Positions 33,313 to 41,224 of a stretch of DNA of 64,000 nt are shown here, in pieces; the stretch's first letter is position 1; each line of letters begins with the position of its first letter. Origin of the DNA: an uncultured Acetatifactor sp. (GTDB lineage: Bacteria > Bacillota > Clostridia > Lachnospirales > Lachnospiraceae); assembly GCA_910587555.1 (NCBI GenBank), contig CAJULV010000010.1:19230-83229 (forward strand), read 5' to 3'. Below the pieces are notes generated by a model. The model saw only the letters and a list, made by a program, of their open reading frames with translations. It was not told the origin of the DNA and searched no databases. The position numbers and the translations under genes were made by a program.

Positions 33313-33400
33313 AGACAATCGAGTAGGGGTGATTTTACCCCTACTCGCCGCGCGGCCCGTGCGCCGCTTTAGCGGCAAATTTACATCACACGGGCCTGCG
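33313..33400 (-). repeat. Palindromic intergenic element between the T-box terminator and leuS
   Basis: Two strong hairpins stand in tandem: CGAGTAGGGGT/ACCCCTACTCG (11 base pairs, about 33329-33356) and GGCCCGTG/CACGGGCC enclosing CCGCTAAAGCGG (about 33355-33396). They are not needed for T-box function and look like a short mobile palindrome inserted into the leader. Confidence 0.5.
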
Positions 33401-33403
33401 CAT

Positions 33404-33441
33404 AAAAAAAGCCCTCTCGCTGTTTAGAGACGAAAGGGCTT
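33404..33441 (-). terminator. T-box intrinsic terminator of leuS
   Basis: On the minus strand AGCCCTTTCG and CGAGAGGGCT form the stem, followed by seven T (33404-33410). The 5' arm overlaps the T-box antiterminator strand, as expected for tRNA-dependent antitermination. Confidence 0.9.
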
Positions 33442-33734
33442 CATTCCGTGGTACCACTCTAATTCACAGTCCGCATTCTGTCCTCTTTGGACCTGTCCGC
33501 CGGCAGCTATATGCTTCCTGCGGCTTTGGCCTGGTTCCTTCACGGGCTGTACACTCAAAATCGATAACGGGATGAACCGCTCCACCCTACCCACGCTTCT
33601 GCGCTTCAGGCGAGAACTCCAAGGCCAGTTGGGGAAATCTTCCTGCCGCCTCGCACCCTCCGGCGGCTCTCTGCAAGTCCAATTTCCTTACTATTCCTCT
33701 TCTTCGTTGATAACCTGTATAGGATATAGAACTG
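33404..33734 (-). promoter_or_regulatory. T-box riboswitch (tRNA-Leu) controlling leuS
   Basis: The minus-strand leader has the stem I features GGAATAGTAAGG, GCAGAGAGCCG and a GGTGCGAGGCGGC terminal loop, then CTGGCCTTGGAG in which CTG (33626-33628) sits at the specifier position, a leucine codon. The T-box GAGTGGTACCACGG (within 33446-33465) carries TGGT to pair with the tRNA acceptor end. The terminator follows. Confidence 0.92.
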
Positions 33735-33740
33735 ATTCCT

Positions 33741-33769
33741 ATTGTAATTGTTTTTTGGGTCACTGTCAA
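33741..33769 (-). promoter_or_regulatory. Promoter of the leuS T-box transcript
   Basis: TTGACA (33764-33769) and TACAAT (33741-33746) on the minus strand with 17-base spacing, placed just before the T-box leader. Confidence 0.85.
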
Positions 33770-33810
33770 GTTAAAATTCATCAAGAATATAATTAAAATC
33801 CCTCTATCTG

Positions 33811-33846
33811 TAATAAAACTCCCCACAGCAAAACCGTAGGGAGTTC
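33811..33846 (-). terminator. Terminator of the EF-G-like/lipoprotein operon
   Basis: On the minus strand AACTCCC (33839-33845) pairs with GGGGAGTT (33817-33824), followed by TTATT. It lies about 75 bases after the lipoprotein stop and before the leuS promoter. Confidence 0.7.
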
Positions 33847-33921
33847 TATTCCGCGCGATCAAAACAATAAAATCAACCGTATACCGCACCATCCTCAGGA
33901 ATTGCCGTAAAACTTACTATC

Positions 33922-35649
33922 TCAATCTCCCAGCGGATATGCAACCATCTGATAGCCGTTCAGAAGGACAATATACAATCCGTCAGGCGATTCAATCAGG
34001 CTGTCCGGCACTTCAAATATCAGTTCTCCGTCCTCCGTCTCTCCGGGTTCCAGGCTCGTGTTGTTCAGGCTGGCACTATAGGCCCAAATTTCGGCGGGTT
34101 CAAAATAATTTTCAAACCCGGCATCGGCAATCCCCACCTGGATGTTCACCCTGGTTCCCGGCAGGCTATAACTCATAAAGGATTCTTTCTGCAGCCCCAC
34201 ATTTTTGATTGTAAATGACGCCCTCACAAGCTGGCAGCCCTCGCTCGCCTCATATTTTGACAGCCCCGACTCAAAGGATTTCGATATCTGGCTGGAATGG
34301 TATGTCACTTCCCAGCTTCCCAGAATGACAGCTTCCTCTCTCTCGAATTCCGTTCTGCCCCCTGTCTGGTCCACCAGCGAGACATAAGCCTCCGGGCTGT
34401 TTACATTGCTGTAGATATAATACAGAATGTCCGAGGATGTCAGTACGGGGTATTCCAGTGCTTCCTCCCCATAATGGGAGACAATGGAAGAAGATGCCTC
34501 CTCCATTATATTCCCCAGATGCCGGAGATAATTTCCTGTCCCAGCCTCATACAGGTCAATGGATGTGCTGGACCAGACCTCCTGAATGCCGGTGTCCTCT
34601 CCTGTGGTACGATCGCTGTAAAAGCTTCCGTACTCATAGGACGGCGTCAATACCAGATAATAATCCGCCTCGTCCAACGATGCCGGATAGCTTTCGGCGG
34701 GAAGGTTCAGCATGAAATCTCCAAGGATCCGCAGCGGGGCCGGGGATCCTTCCCACTCTGCCGAAGCCGGATTCCTGTAGAAAGCAATGACTTTTTTGCC
34801 CTCCGTCTCGATATTCTCCGGCACTCCTTCCGCAGTCTGCGCCTTCAGGGACAGTTCCTCCCCGGCAACCACAGCCAGCTGCGTGGCGTAGCACTCCGCT
34901 CCGGTTATATCCGCCGTACCCTTAAATGCATCCGCTCCAAACTTGCCCTCCATCGCCGGCAGCACGGATTCCCGGAGACAGCTGACATAGGCAAGCGCCT
35001 CCTCAATGGTAGCCGCTTTTACCGGATCCGCTTCCACATAACTGTAAAGATATGTCTGCGTCCAGTCCTGCTCGGACCAGTCGTCGAAATATCCCATTGA
35101 AATCAGTTCGTCTCCCATATCGGTTAAGCTTACGGGATTGTCCTCTATCCATGTATCAACGGCATCCCTGAATTCGTCGGCATACTTTGCGTCCGCAGGA
35201 ACCTCCTTCAAAAGCTTCATCAGTACTTCCCTGTCCATCTGTCCTGCCGCTTCAAACAGAAACGTAAAACAGTCATAGGGATAGAACGCCTCTTCAAATG
35301 CCTCCCAGAAATTCTCCTCCGTCAGCACTTTTGCCAGAAACTCCCTTGCCCTGGACCCATCCTCGGACTCGTCAGGTTCAATGTTAGCCCCGTGTTCCGC
35401 TCCGCACAACAGGGTAATTGCCTTAAACTGCTGTCCCAGGGTTTCCGCGGAATCCGCCTCTCCGCGCAAGCCTTCCACATCCAGGGCAGCCCAGTTCTTT
35501 TCAATGTATTCCGCCAGGTCCTTTTCCTTTTTGGCCGAACTCCAGTAGGAATCGGCCAAAGTCCTGCCCTGACATGCTGTCAGACACAACATGCCAAGGC
35601 AGACAAGGATAAGCAGAAGGAACCTGGATTTAATATGCTTAGTCTTCAC
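33922..35649 (-). CDS. Large lipoprotein of unknown function, translationally coupled to the EF-G-like gene
   Basis: A 575-residue protein with a lipoprotein signal peptide (FLLLILVCLGMLCLTAC; lipobox L-T-A-C), so it should be tethered outside the membrane. The body has an acidic helical region (about 30-250) and a beta-rich C-terminal domain (about 430-575) with FEPAEIWAYSASLNNTSLEPG, reminiscent of extracellular carrier domains. GTG 35649 has GGAG seven bases upstream and overlaps the 3' end of the EF-G gene by 11 bases; the longer frame adds only EF-G antisense-like residues. I recognise no family. Coupling to a GTPase of the ribosome is odd and may be only positional. Confidence 0.82.
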   Translation of the reverse strand: MKTKHIKSRFLLLILVCLGMLCLTACQGRTLADSYWSSAKKEKDLAEYIEKNWAALDVEGLRGEADSAETLGQQFKAITLLCGAEHGANIEPDESEDGSRAREFLAKVLTEENFWEAFEEAFYPYDCFTFLFEAAGQMDREVLMKLLKEVPADAKYADEFRDAVDTWIEDNPVSLTDMGDELISMGYFDDWSEQDWTQTYLYSYVEADPVKAATIEEALAYVSCLRESVLPAMEGKFGADAFKGTADITGAECYATQLAVVAGEELSLKAQTAEGVPENIETEGKKVIAFYRNPASAEWEGSPAPLRILGDFMLNLPAESYPASLDEADYYLVLTPSYEYGSFYSDRTTGEDTGIQEVWSSTSIDLYEAGTGNYLRHLGNIMEEASSSIVSHYGEEALEYPVLTSSDILYYIYSNVNSPEAYVSLVDQTGGRTEFEREEAVILGSWEVTYHSSQISKSFESGLSKYEASEGCQLVRASFTIKNVGLQKESFMSYSLPGTRVNIQVGIADAGFENYFEPAEIWAYSASLNNTSLEPGETEDGELIFEVPDSLIESPDGLYIVLLNGYQMVAYPLGD

Positions 35650-37732
35650 CGTTATTCTCCGCAACGCTGGCAGCCCTTGCCGCAATCTCCTTCTCCTGTA
35701 CATCCGAAGGCGCCTGCTCATAGCGGATAAATTCATAAGCATAGACGCCCCTGCCCCCTGTCATGGAGCGAAGGTCCGTGCAGTAACCATGCAGAGAACT
35801 CTGGGGAATCTCCGCCTCGATTACCTGCTTGCCGCCGGCTATGGGATTCATCCCCAGCACACGGCCCCTTCTCTTGTTCAGATCACCCATAACGTCTCCG
35901 GTGTAAGCATCCGGAACGGTAACCTTCAGGGATGCAATAGGCTCTAACAGAACGGGGTGAGCCTCCATAAAGCCTTTCTTAAACGCCTGAATGGTAGCCA
36001 TCTTAAATGCCTGCTCGGAGGAGTCTACCGGATGATAGGAGCCGTCATACAGCACGGCTTTCACGCCCACTACCGGATAGGCCGCCATGGGACCCTTTAT
36101 CACGGATTCCTGAAGCCCCTTTTCCACCGCGGGGAAATAGTTCTTCGGCACGGTGCCGCCCACAACCTCCTGAGAGAATACGAACGCCTGCTCCAGGTCC
36201 TCGGAAGGGCTGAAACGCATCTTGACATGGCCGTATTGTCCATGTCCGCCGGACTGCTTTTTGTATTTGTATTCCACATCGGACTGCTTTCGGATTGTCT
36301 CCTTATACGCAACCTTGGGACGATCCAGTTCCACATCTACCTTGTACTCGTTCAACAGGCGGCTCACCACGATATCCAGATGCTGGTCACCCATACCGTA
36401 GAGCAGGGTCTGCCTGTTTTCGGAGTCATTCACCACCTTCAGCGTCAGGTCCTCGTTGGTCATCTTCTGAAGAGCCTGGGAAATCTTATCCACATCTCCT
36501 TTATTCTTGGGTTTATAGCGCATGCAGGTATAAGGAGTAGACACTTCTACCTTGCCGTACTTAATGGGTGTCGCCTTTGTGGAAAGGCTGTTGCCGGTCT
36601 TCGCGTCGGAAAGCTTTGCCAGCGCGCCGATATCTCCCGCATGGAGCTCAGGCACTTCCATGGGCTTGTTGCCCTGCAGGACATAGAGCTTGCCGATCTT
36701 CTCTTCCACTTCCGTATCCACATTATACAGCAGGTCATCGGTCTTCAGCACGCCGGAATTCACCTTAAGCAACGAATATTTGCCGATGAAGGGGTCAACG
36801 ATGGTCTTCCAGATGCAGGCTGATTTTGCCTTCGAGAAATCATAATCCGCATCATAGATATCATTTGTCTTCATGTTAATGCCCTTAATCTTGCGATTCT
36901 CGGGACTGGGCATATATTTCACAATATCGTCCAGCAGCGTATAAACACCCTGACACAGCACATTGGAACCCATGGTCATGGGAACGATAGTGCCGTCACA
37001 TACGTTGGTCCGCAGGGCCGCCCTGATCTCCGCATCGGAGAATGTCTCTCCCCCGAAATAGCGCTCCATCATCTCCTCGCTGGTCTCCGCCACCGCTTCC
37101 ATCAAAGTATCACGGCAGATTTCCAGGTTCTTTTTATTGTACTCAGGTATCTCGCAATCCACCACTTCCTTGCCCTGCCAGCGATGTCCGGTCTCGGAAA
37201 CCACATTGACATAGCCCACAAACTTCTCGTCCTCACGGATAGGCAAATTGAAGGGCGCCATCTTCTTGCCGTAGAGGTTTGTCATATCTTCCACTACCTG
37301 GCGGAAGGACGCATTGTCCACGTCCATATTGGAGACATAGATAAATCTGGGCAACTTGTACTTCTCGCAGAGTTCCCATGCCTTCTGAGTGCCGACTTCG
37401 ATGCCGGACTTGCCGTTCACAACAATAATAGCCGCACCGGCCGCACTGACAGCCTCCTCCGCTTCGCCCACGAAATCGAAATAACCGGGCGTGTCTATGA
37501 CATTGATTTTATGTCCCTCCCACTCGATGGGAATAATGGATGCATTGATTGAAAACTTGCGCTTCTGCTCCTCTTTACCGTAATCGCTTACGGTATTGCC
37601 GTCGGGAACCTTGCCCATTCTGGATGTAATTCCGGACAGATACGCAAAAGCTTCAGCCAGGCTGGTCTTACCGCTACCGCCGTGTCCCAGCAGCACCACA
37701 TTACGAATCTTGTCAGTTGTGTAAACTTTCAT
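35639..37732 (-). CDS. Elongation factor G-like GTPase (EF-G paralogue)
   Basis: A 697-residue protein with the EF-G five-domain layout. The P-loop is GHGGSGKTSLAEA rather than the AHIDAGKTT of canonical EF-G, and G3 is DTPGYFDF. G4 reads SNMDVD in place of NKxD, which is usual for this paralogue group (EF-G-2-like). Domain II and the C-terminal III-V domains are complete. Such paralogues may act in ribosome recycling, rescue or regulation rather than bulk translocation. ATG 37732 follows GGAGGAAAG. It is transcribed from its own promoter and followed by the overlapping lipoprotein gene. Confidence 0.9.
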   Translation of the reverse strand: MKVYTTDKIRNVVLLGHGGSGKTSLAEAFAYLSGITSRMGKVPDGNTVSDYGKEEQKRKFSINASIIPIEWEGHKINVIDTPGYFDFVGEAEEAVSAAGAAIIVVNGKSGIEVGTQKAWELCEKYKLPRFIYVSNMDVDNASFRQVVEDMTNLYGKKMAPFNLPIREDEKFVGYVNVVSETGHRWQGKEVVDCEIPEYNKKNLEICRDTLMEAVAETSEEMMERYFGGETFSDAEIRAALRTNVCDGTIVPMTMGSNVLCQGVYTLLDDIVKYMPSPENRKIKGINMKTNDIYDADYDFSKAKSACIWKTIVDPFIGKYSLLKVNSGVLKTDDLLYNVDTEVEEKIGKLYVLQGNKPMEVPELHAGDIGALAKLSDAKTGNSLSTKATPIKYGKVEVSTPYTCMRYKPKNKGDVDKISQALQKMTNEDLTLKVVNDSENRQTLLYGMGDQHLDIVVSRLLNEYKVDVELDRPKVAYKETIRKQSDVEYKYKKQSGGHGQYGHVKMRFSPSEDLEQAFVFSQEVVGGTVPKNYFPAVEKGLQESVIKGPMAAYPVVGVKAVLYDGSYHPVDSSEQAFKMATIQAFKKGFMEAHPVLLEPIASLKVTVPDAYTGDVMGDLNKRRGRVLGMNPIAGGKQVIEAEIPQSSLHGYCTDLRSMTGGRGVYAYEFIRYEQAPSDVQEKEIAARAASVAENNGED

Positions 37733-37808
37733 TTGACTTTCCTCCAATTTTTATGTAATTTGGGTGTTTTGACATGATAATGACAAATGATTCAATTCCC
37801 ATGTGACT

Positions 37809-37837
37809 ATTTTACTAGACTGAAAGCATTTTTACAA
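37809..37837 (-). promoter_or_regulatory. Promoter of the EF-G-like gene
   Basis: TTGTAA (37832-37837) and TAAAAT (37809-37814) on the minus strand are 17 bases apart, about 77 bases before the start. Confidence 0.7.
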
Positions 37838-37921
37838 GATATTATTATCATTTAACTTAATTTTTCAATAAAGTTAATATTCTGTTCATACGTAAAATCC
37901 TGACATAGCCGCTCATTTCTA

Positions 37922-37980
37922 TTGATTTTCATATGCTGAAGTGTTATTGTGTAACGGTAACCGCCGTTACGGCGGCGTTC
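37922..37980 (+). promoter_or_regulatory. Candidate tyrA promoter with GC-rich palindrome downstream
   Basis: TTGATT (37922-37927) and TATTGT (37945-37950) are 17 bases apart. Immediately after lies GTAACGGTAACCGCCGTTAC (37951-37970), in which TAACGG and CCGTTA are inverted, overlapping a second inverted pair CGCCG/CGGCG to 37976. It sits where an operator or an RNA hairpin would act on tyrA. The rest of the 37838-38030 gap is A+T-rich without a frame. Confidence 0.45.
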
Positions 37981-38030
37981 ACAATCTGATTATGTATTGA
38001 ATCCAGTATAAAAGAAAACGAGGTATCGAT

Positions 38031-39131
38031 ATGTCCCACCTGACCTGCGGCTTTATCGGGCTAGGCCTGATCGGAGGCTCCATCGCCAGAGCCCTGAAAG
38101 AAAACGTTCCGAATACAAAGATTATCGCTTATGATGTTAACCGGGAGGCGCTCTCCCTCGCCGTGAAAGAGTCCGTGGTTGATGCGGCTGCCGGCGCCAT
38201 CGACGAAACCTTCTCGGAATGCGACTACATTTTCCTCTGCGCTCCCGTCAAAAGAAACGACGGAAACCTGACAGCCGTGAAAAAAATACGGAAACCGGGC
38301 TGCCTCCTCACAGATGTGGGAAGCGTAAAGACAGGAATTCACCTGGCAGTCCACGAGGCCGGGCTGGATGAATGCTTTATCGGCGGGCACCCTATGGCAG
38401 GCAGCGAGCGGACCGGCTTCCTTAATTCCAAAGCCGCCCTTCTGGAAAACGCTTACTATATCCTGACACCCACTCCCTCCGTATCCGCCGAAAAGCTGGA
38501 TGCCTGTCGGGATCTGGTTGCCGCGATGCGTGCTATCCCGCTGATTCTGGATTACCGGAAGCATGACTATATAACCGCCGCCATAAGCCACCTTCCCCAT
38601 GTGGTCGCCGCTTCCCTGGTAAACCTGGTGCGGGAAAGCGACTCCGAAGACGGTATCATGAAAATGTTAGCCGCCGGCGGTTTTAAGGATATAACCCGGA
38701 TCGCATCCTCCCAGGCAGGTATGTGGCAGCAAATCTGCCTGGGCAATAGGGAAAACATCTCTTCCCTGCTGTCGGATTACATGGCTTCATTGACGGTTTT
38801 TAAGAATTTAATAGACGAAAAAGAAGAGGCAGAACTGTACAGCCAATTTGAAAGCGCCCGCATTTACCGGGATTCCTTCATCAATGCCTCCAGCGGGCCT
38901 ATCAAGCGCACTTTCGGAATCAGTGTGGAAATCGCCGACAAATCAGGCGCTTTGGCATATATCGTCACGCTTCTGGCACAAAACGGACTCAGTATCAAGA
39001 ACATTGGAATTACGCATAACCGGGAGTCGGACGACGGTGTCCTGAAATTGGAATTTTATAACGAAAAAGCAATGGAAAACGCAGTTCGCATTCTGAATGC
39101 TGCGGACTATGCGGTTCACATCCGCTCATAA
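38031..39131 (+). CDS. tyrA: Prephenate dehydrogenase with C-terminal ACT domain
   Basis: A 366-residue enzyme of tyrosine biosynthesis that oxidises prephenate to 4-hydroxyphenylpyruvate with NAD+. The N-terminal Rossmann motif is GFIGLGLIGGSIARAL. The catalytic region has GGHPMAGSERTGF, and the C-terminal helical domain includes AISHLPHVVAASLV. An ACT domain (about 290-366, FGISVEIADKSGALAYIVTLL) likely gives tyrosine feedback. GAGGTATCGAT before ATG supports the start. It stands alone on the plus strand; no other aromatic pathway gene is adjacent. Confidence 0.95.
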   Translation: MSHLTCGFIGLGLIGGSIARALKENVPNTKIIAYDVNREALSLAVKESVVDAAAGAIDETFSECDYIFLCAPVKRNDGNLTAVKKIRKPGCLLTDVGSVKTGIHLAVHEAGLDECFIGGHPMAGSERTGFLNSKAALLENAYYILTPTPSVSAEKLDACRDLVAAMRAIPLILDYRKHDYITAAISHLPHVVAASLVNLVRESDSEDGIMKMLAAGGFKDITRIASSQAGMWQQICLGNRENISSLLSDYMASLTVFKNLIDEKEEAELYSQFESARIYRDSFINASSGPIKRTFGISVEIADKSGALAYIVTLLAQNGLSIKNIGITHNRESDDGVLKLEFYNEKAMENAVRILNAADYAVHIRS

Positions 39132-39158
39132 ACCCGGAACGTGCATGAAAAATACCTT

Positions 39159-39196
39159 CTGCCGAATGTACATCTCAATTCGGCAGCGTCTTTTTC
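39159..39196. terminator. Bidirectional terminator between tyrA and the VanZ gene
   Basis: CTGCCGAAT (39159-39167) pairs with ATTCGGCAG (39178-39186). T-rich stretches follow on both strands (CTTTTT at 39190-39195; TATTTTT on the minus strand). The minus-strand hairpin overlaps the VanZ stop codon. Confidence 0.8.
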
Positions 39197-39720
39197 AACC
39201 TGCCCTTCCGATACAGTGCGCACACCGCTGCACAAAACAGCATGCCGAAAATACCGCCGCCGGTATCAATCAGCACGTCCGTAAAGCTGGCACAGCGCCC
39301 AGGCACAAAGTATTGATGGAATTCATCTCCGGAAGCCGAGAGAAATACCCATAGAACGGTCAGCAGATACAGCAGCCTTCCCTGGGCCACCCACTGGCTC
39401 AGCAGCATATATACCAATATCCCCATACAGGCATACTCGGAAAAATGCGCAAGTTTCCGCAGCGGATATTCCAGTTCTTCCGTCATCTCCGCCTTCTCCG
39501 CCTCATTCCAGCCCGAACCCGACAGCCAGTCCGCACACTCCACACATTTTTCGGATATCATTCCGCTCAAAGAGCCTGATTCTCCACCATCCTGAGCGGA
39601 AAAGTGAAAAATCAGGCTGTAGAGCATCCCCAGCAAAACCGATGCAACAAGCGTTACCAACAGCCTTTTCCATGTCAGCCTGTCCTGCAGAAGGGATTTC
39701 TTTCGTTTATTCCTCCTCAT
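39175..39720 (-). CDS. VanZ family membrane protein
   Basis: A 181-residue VanZ-like protein with four hydrophobic helices and the conserved elements FHFSAQDG after helix 1, KLAHFSEYACMGIL in the middle and SASGDEFHQYFVPGRCASFTDVLIDTGGGIFG near the end. VanZ was named for low-level teicoplanin resistance; most family members have no assigned role. ATG 39720 lies inside the PilZ gene, overlapping it by 14 bases, with no separate ribosome site, so translation is probably coupled. Confidence 0.93.
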   Translation of the reverse strand: MRRNKRKKSLLQDRLTWKRLLVTLVASVLLGMLYSLIFHFSAQDGGESGSLSGMISEKCVECADWLSGSGWNEAEKAEMTEELEYPLRKLAHFSEYACMGILVYMLLSQWVAQGRLLYLLTVLWVFLSASGDEFHQYFVPGRCASFTDVLIDTGGGIFGMLFCAAVCALYRKGRLKKTLPN

Positions 39721-40042
39721 TGACGGTCTGATAAACCTCTATTCTCGCAGAATCCATCTCCGGCATTCCGATAAAGATAGCGCCGTATCCGTAAACACCC
39801 GCATGCAGTTCAATCCTGACAATCTGCAGAAACGCATGAATTACCTCCTTCGTCCAGATGGTCAGATACGCCTCATATACTTCCCCAATCTGCAGCGGCT
39901 CCCTGCATTCAAAACCAACTCCCTGCTTGGACACATCCGTTATATTGATGGTCACTTCGTTCCTGCTATCGCCATCCAGCCTCTTGATTACAAGCTTGGA
40001 GTCCAAGTCCGTTCTCCTGTTCTTTCTTCTATCCTGCTGCAT
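39707..40042 (-). CDS. PilZ domain protein, probable c-di-GMP effector
   Basis: A 111-residue single-domain protein with the two PilZ ligand motifs: the arginine cluster RRKNRRTD near the N-terminus (R-x-x-x-R) and DVSKQGVGF (D/N-x-S-x-x-G) at about 38-46, then a beta barrel. This points to cyclic di-GMP binding. It has its own promoter and is coupled to vanZ. The window also encodes an HD-GYP phosphodiesterase, so the organism probably uses c-di-GMP. The partner regulated by this effector is unknown. Confidence 0.9.
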   Translation of the reverse strand: MQQDRRKNRRTDLDSKLVIKRLDGDSRNEVTINITDVSKQGVGFECREPLQIGEVYEAYLTIWTKEVIHAFLQIVRIELHAGVYGYGAIFIGMPEMDSARIEVYQTVNEEE

Positions 40043-40093
40043 ATTTCTACCTCTCCTTCGCCGGTGAAGTTAACCCTCACCCAGAATACATTA

Positions 40094-40122
40094 AGTATAT
40101 CATTTTTCTGCCTGTATCACAA
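40094..40122 (-). promoter_or_regulatory. Promoter of the pilZ-vanZ pair
   Basis: TTGTGA (40117-40122) and TATACT (40094-40099) on the minus strand are 17 bases apart, about 50 bases before the PilZ start and after the queA stop. Confidence 0.75.
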
Positions 40123-40138
40123 GACAAAATAAAGATTT

Positions 40139-41224
40139 TTATAAGATCAGCATGGCGTCCCCAAAGCTGAAAAATCGATATTGTTCCCTGACAGCCTCCT
40201 CATATGCCTTCAGCACATTCTCACGGCCGGCCAACGCGGAAACCAGCATGACCAGTGTGGATTCCGGCAGGTGAAAATTGGTGATCAGCCCGTCCAGCAC
40301 ATTGAACCGGTAACCCGGATAAATGAAAATATCCGTGTCCCCGCTGCCGGGCCGCACGCACCCACTGTCGTCCGAAGCGCTTTCCACCGTCCTGCAGCTG
40401 GTGGTTCCCACACATATGATCCTGCCGCCCTGGGCTTTGGTGCTGTTAATCACTCCTGCGGCTTCTTCCGAAATCTGAAAATATTCAGAATGCATATGAT
40501 GTTCAAGGACGTTTTCCTCCTTCACGGGCCTGAAGGTTCCCAGCCCTACATGAAGTGTCACATACGCAGTCCGCACCCCTTTCGCCTCAATCTCTTTCAA
40601 GAGTTCCTTCGTGAAGTGAAGTCCCGCCGTGGGCGCGGCGGCAGAGCCTTCGTATTTGGCGTAAACGGTCTGATAGCGGTTCCTGTCCCGGAGCTTATGG
40701 GTAATATAGGGCGGAAGCGGCATCTCTCCCAGAGTATCCAACACTTCCTCAAAGATGCCGTCATATTCAAATTTTATCAGCCGGTTGCCCTCCTCCACAG
40801 TCTCCAGTACCTGTGCCTTCAGCAGACCGTTTCCGAAGACAAGCCTCGTTCCGGGACGGCATTTCTTCCCCGGTTTCACAAGCGTTTCCCAGATATCTCC
40901 TGCACTGCGCTTCAGCAGCAGCACCTCCACACGGCCGCCTGTGCCTTCCCGCTCCCCAAGAAGCCGGGCCGGAATGACCTTTGTATTATTCAATACCAGG
41001 CAGTCACCCGGACGTAGATAGGAAATCACGTCACGAAACACACAATGGGACATTGCCCCGGTGTGCTTATCCAGCACCAGGAGCCTGCTGGAGGAACGTT
41101 CCTCCAACGGGTCCTGGGCGATCAGCTCCTGAGGCAATTCAAAGTAAAAATCTTTTTTCCTGAGTCCGTCCTGTGTACTTTCTGTCTGTTCTGTCTGTGC
41201 CTTTTCCGAGATTCCGGCACCCAT
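40139..41224 (-). CDS. queA: S-adenosylmethionine:tRNA ribosyltransferase-isomerase
   Basis: A 361-residue enzyme that adds the epoxycyclopentanediol group from SAM to preQ1-modified tRNA to form epoxyqueuosine. Conserved segments include FYFELPQELIAQ, GDCLVLNNTKVIPARLLG, TAGLHFT and INSTKAQGGRIICVGTTSCRT. The N-terminus is about 20 residues longer than usual. ATG 41224 overlaps the stop of the aminopeptidase gene as TAATG, with AAGGAG ten bases upstream, so coupled translation is likely. No tgt or queuosine transport gene is in view. Confidence 0.96.
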   Translation of the reverse strand: MGAGISEKAQTEQTESTQDGLRKKDFYFELPQELIAQDPLEERSSSRLLVLDKHTGAMSHCVFRDVISYLRPGDCLVLNNTKVIPARLLGEREGTGGRVEVLLLKRSAGDIWETLVKPGKKCRPGTRLVFGNGLLKAQVLETVEEGNRLIKFEYDGIFEEVLDTLGEMPLPPYITHKLRDRNRYQTVYAKYEGSAAAPTAGLHFTKELLKEIEAKGVRTAYVTLHVGLGTFRPVKEENVLEHHMHSEYFQISEEAAGVINSTKAQGGRIICVGTTSCRTVESASDDSGCVRPGSGDTDIFIYPGYRFNVLDGLITNFHLPESTLVMLVSALAGRENVLKAYEEAVREQYRFFSFGDAMLIL

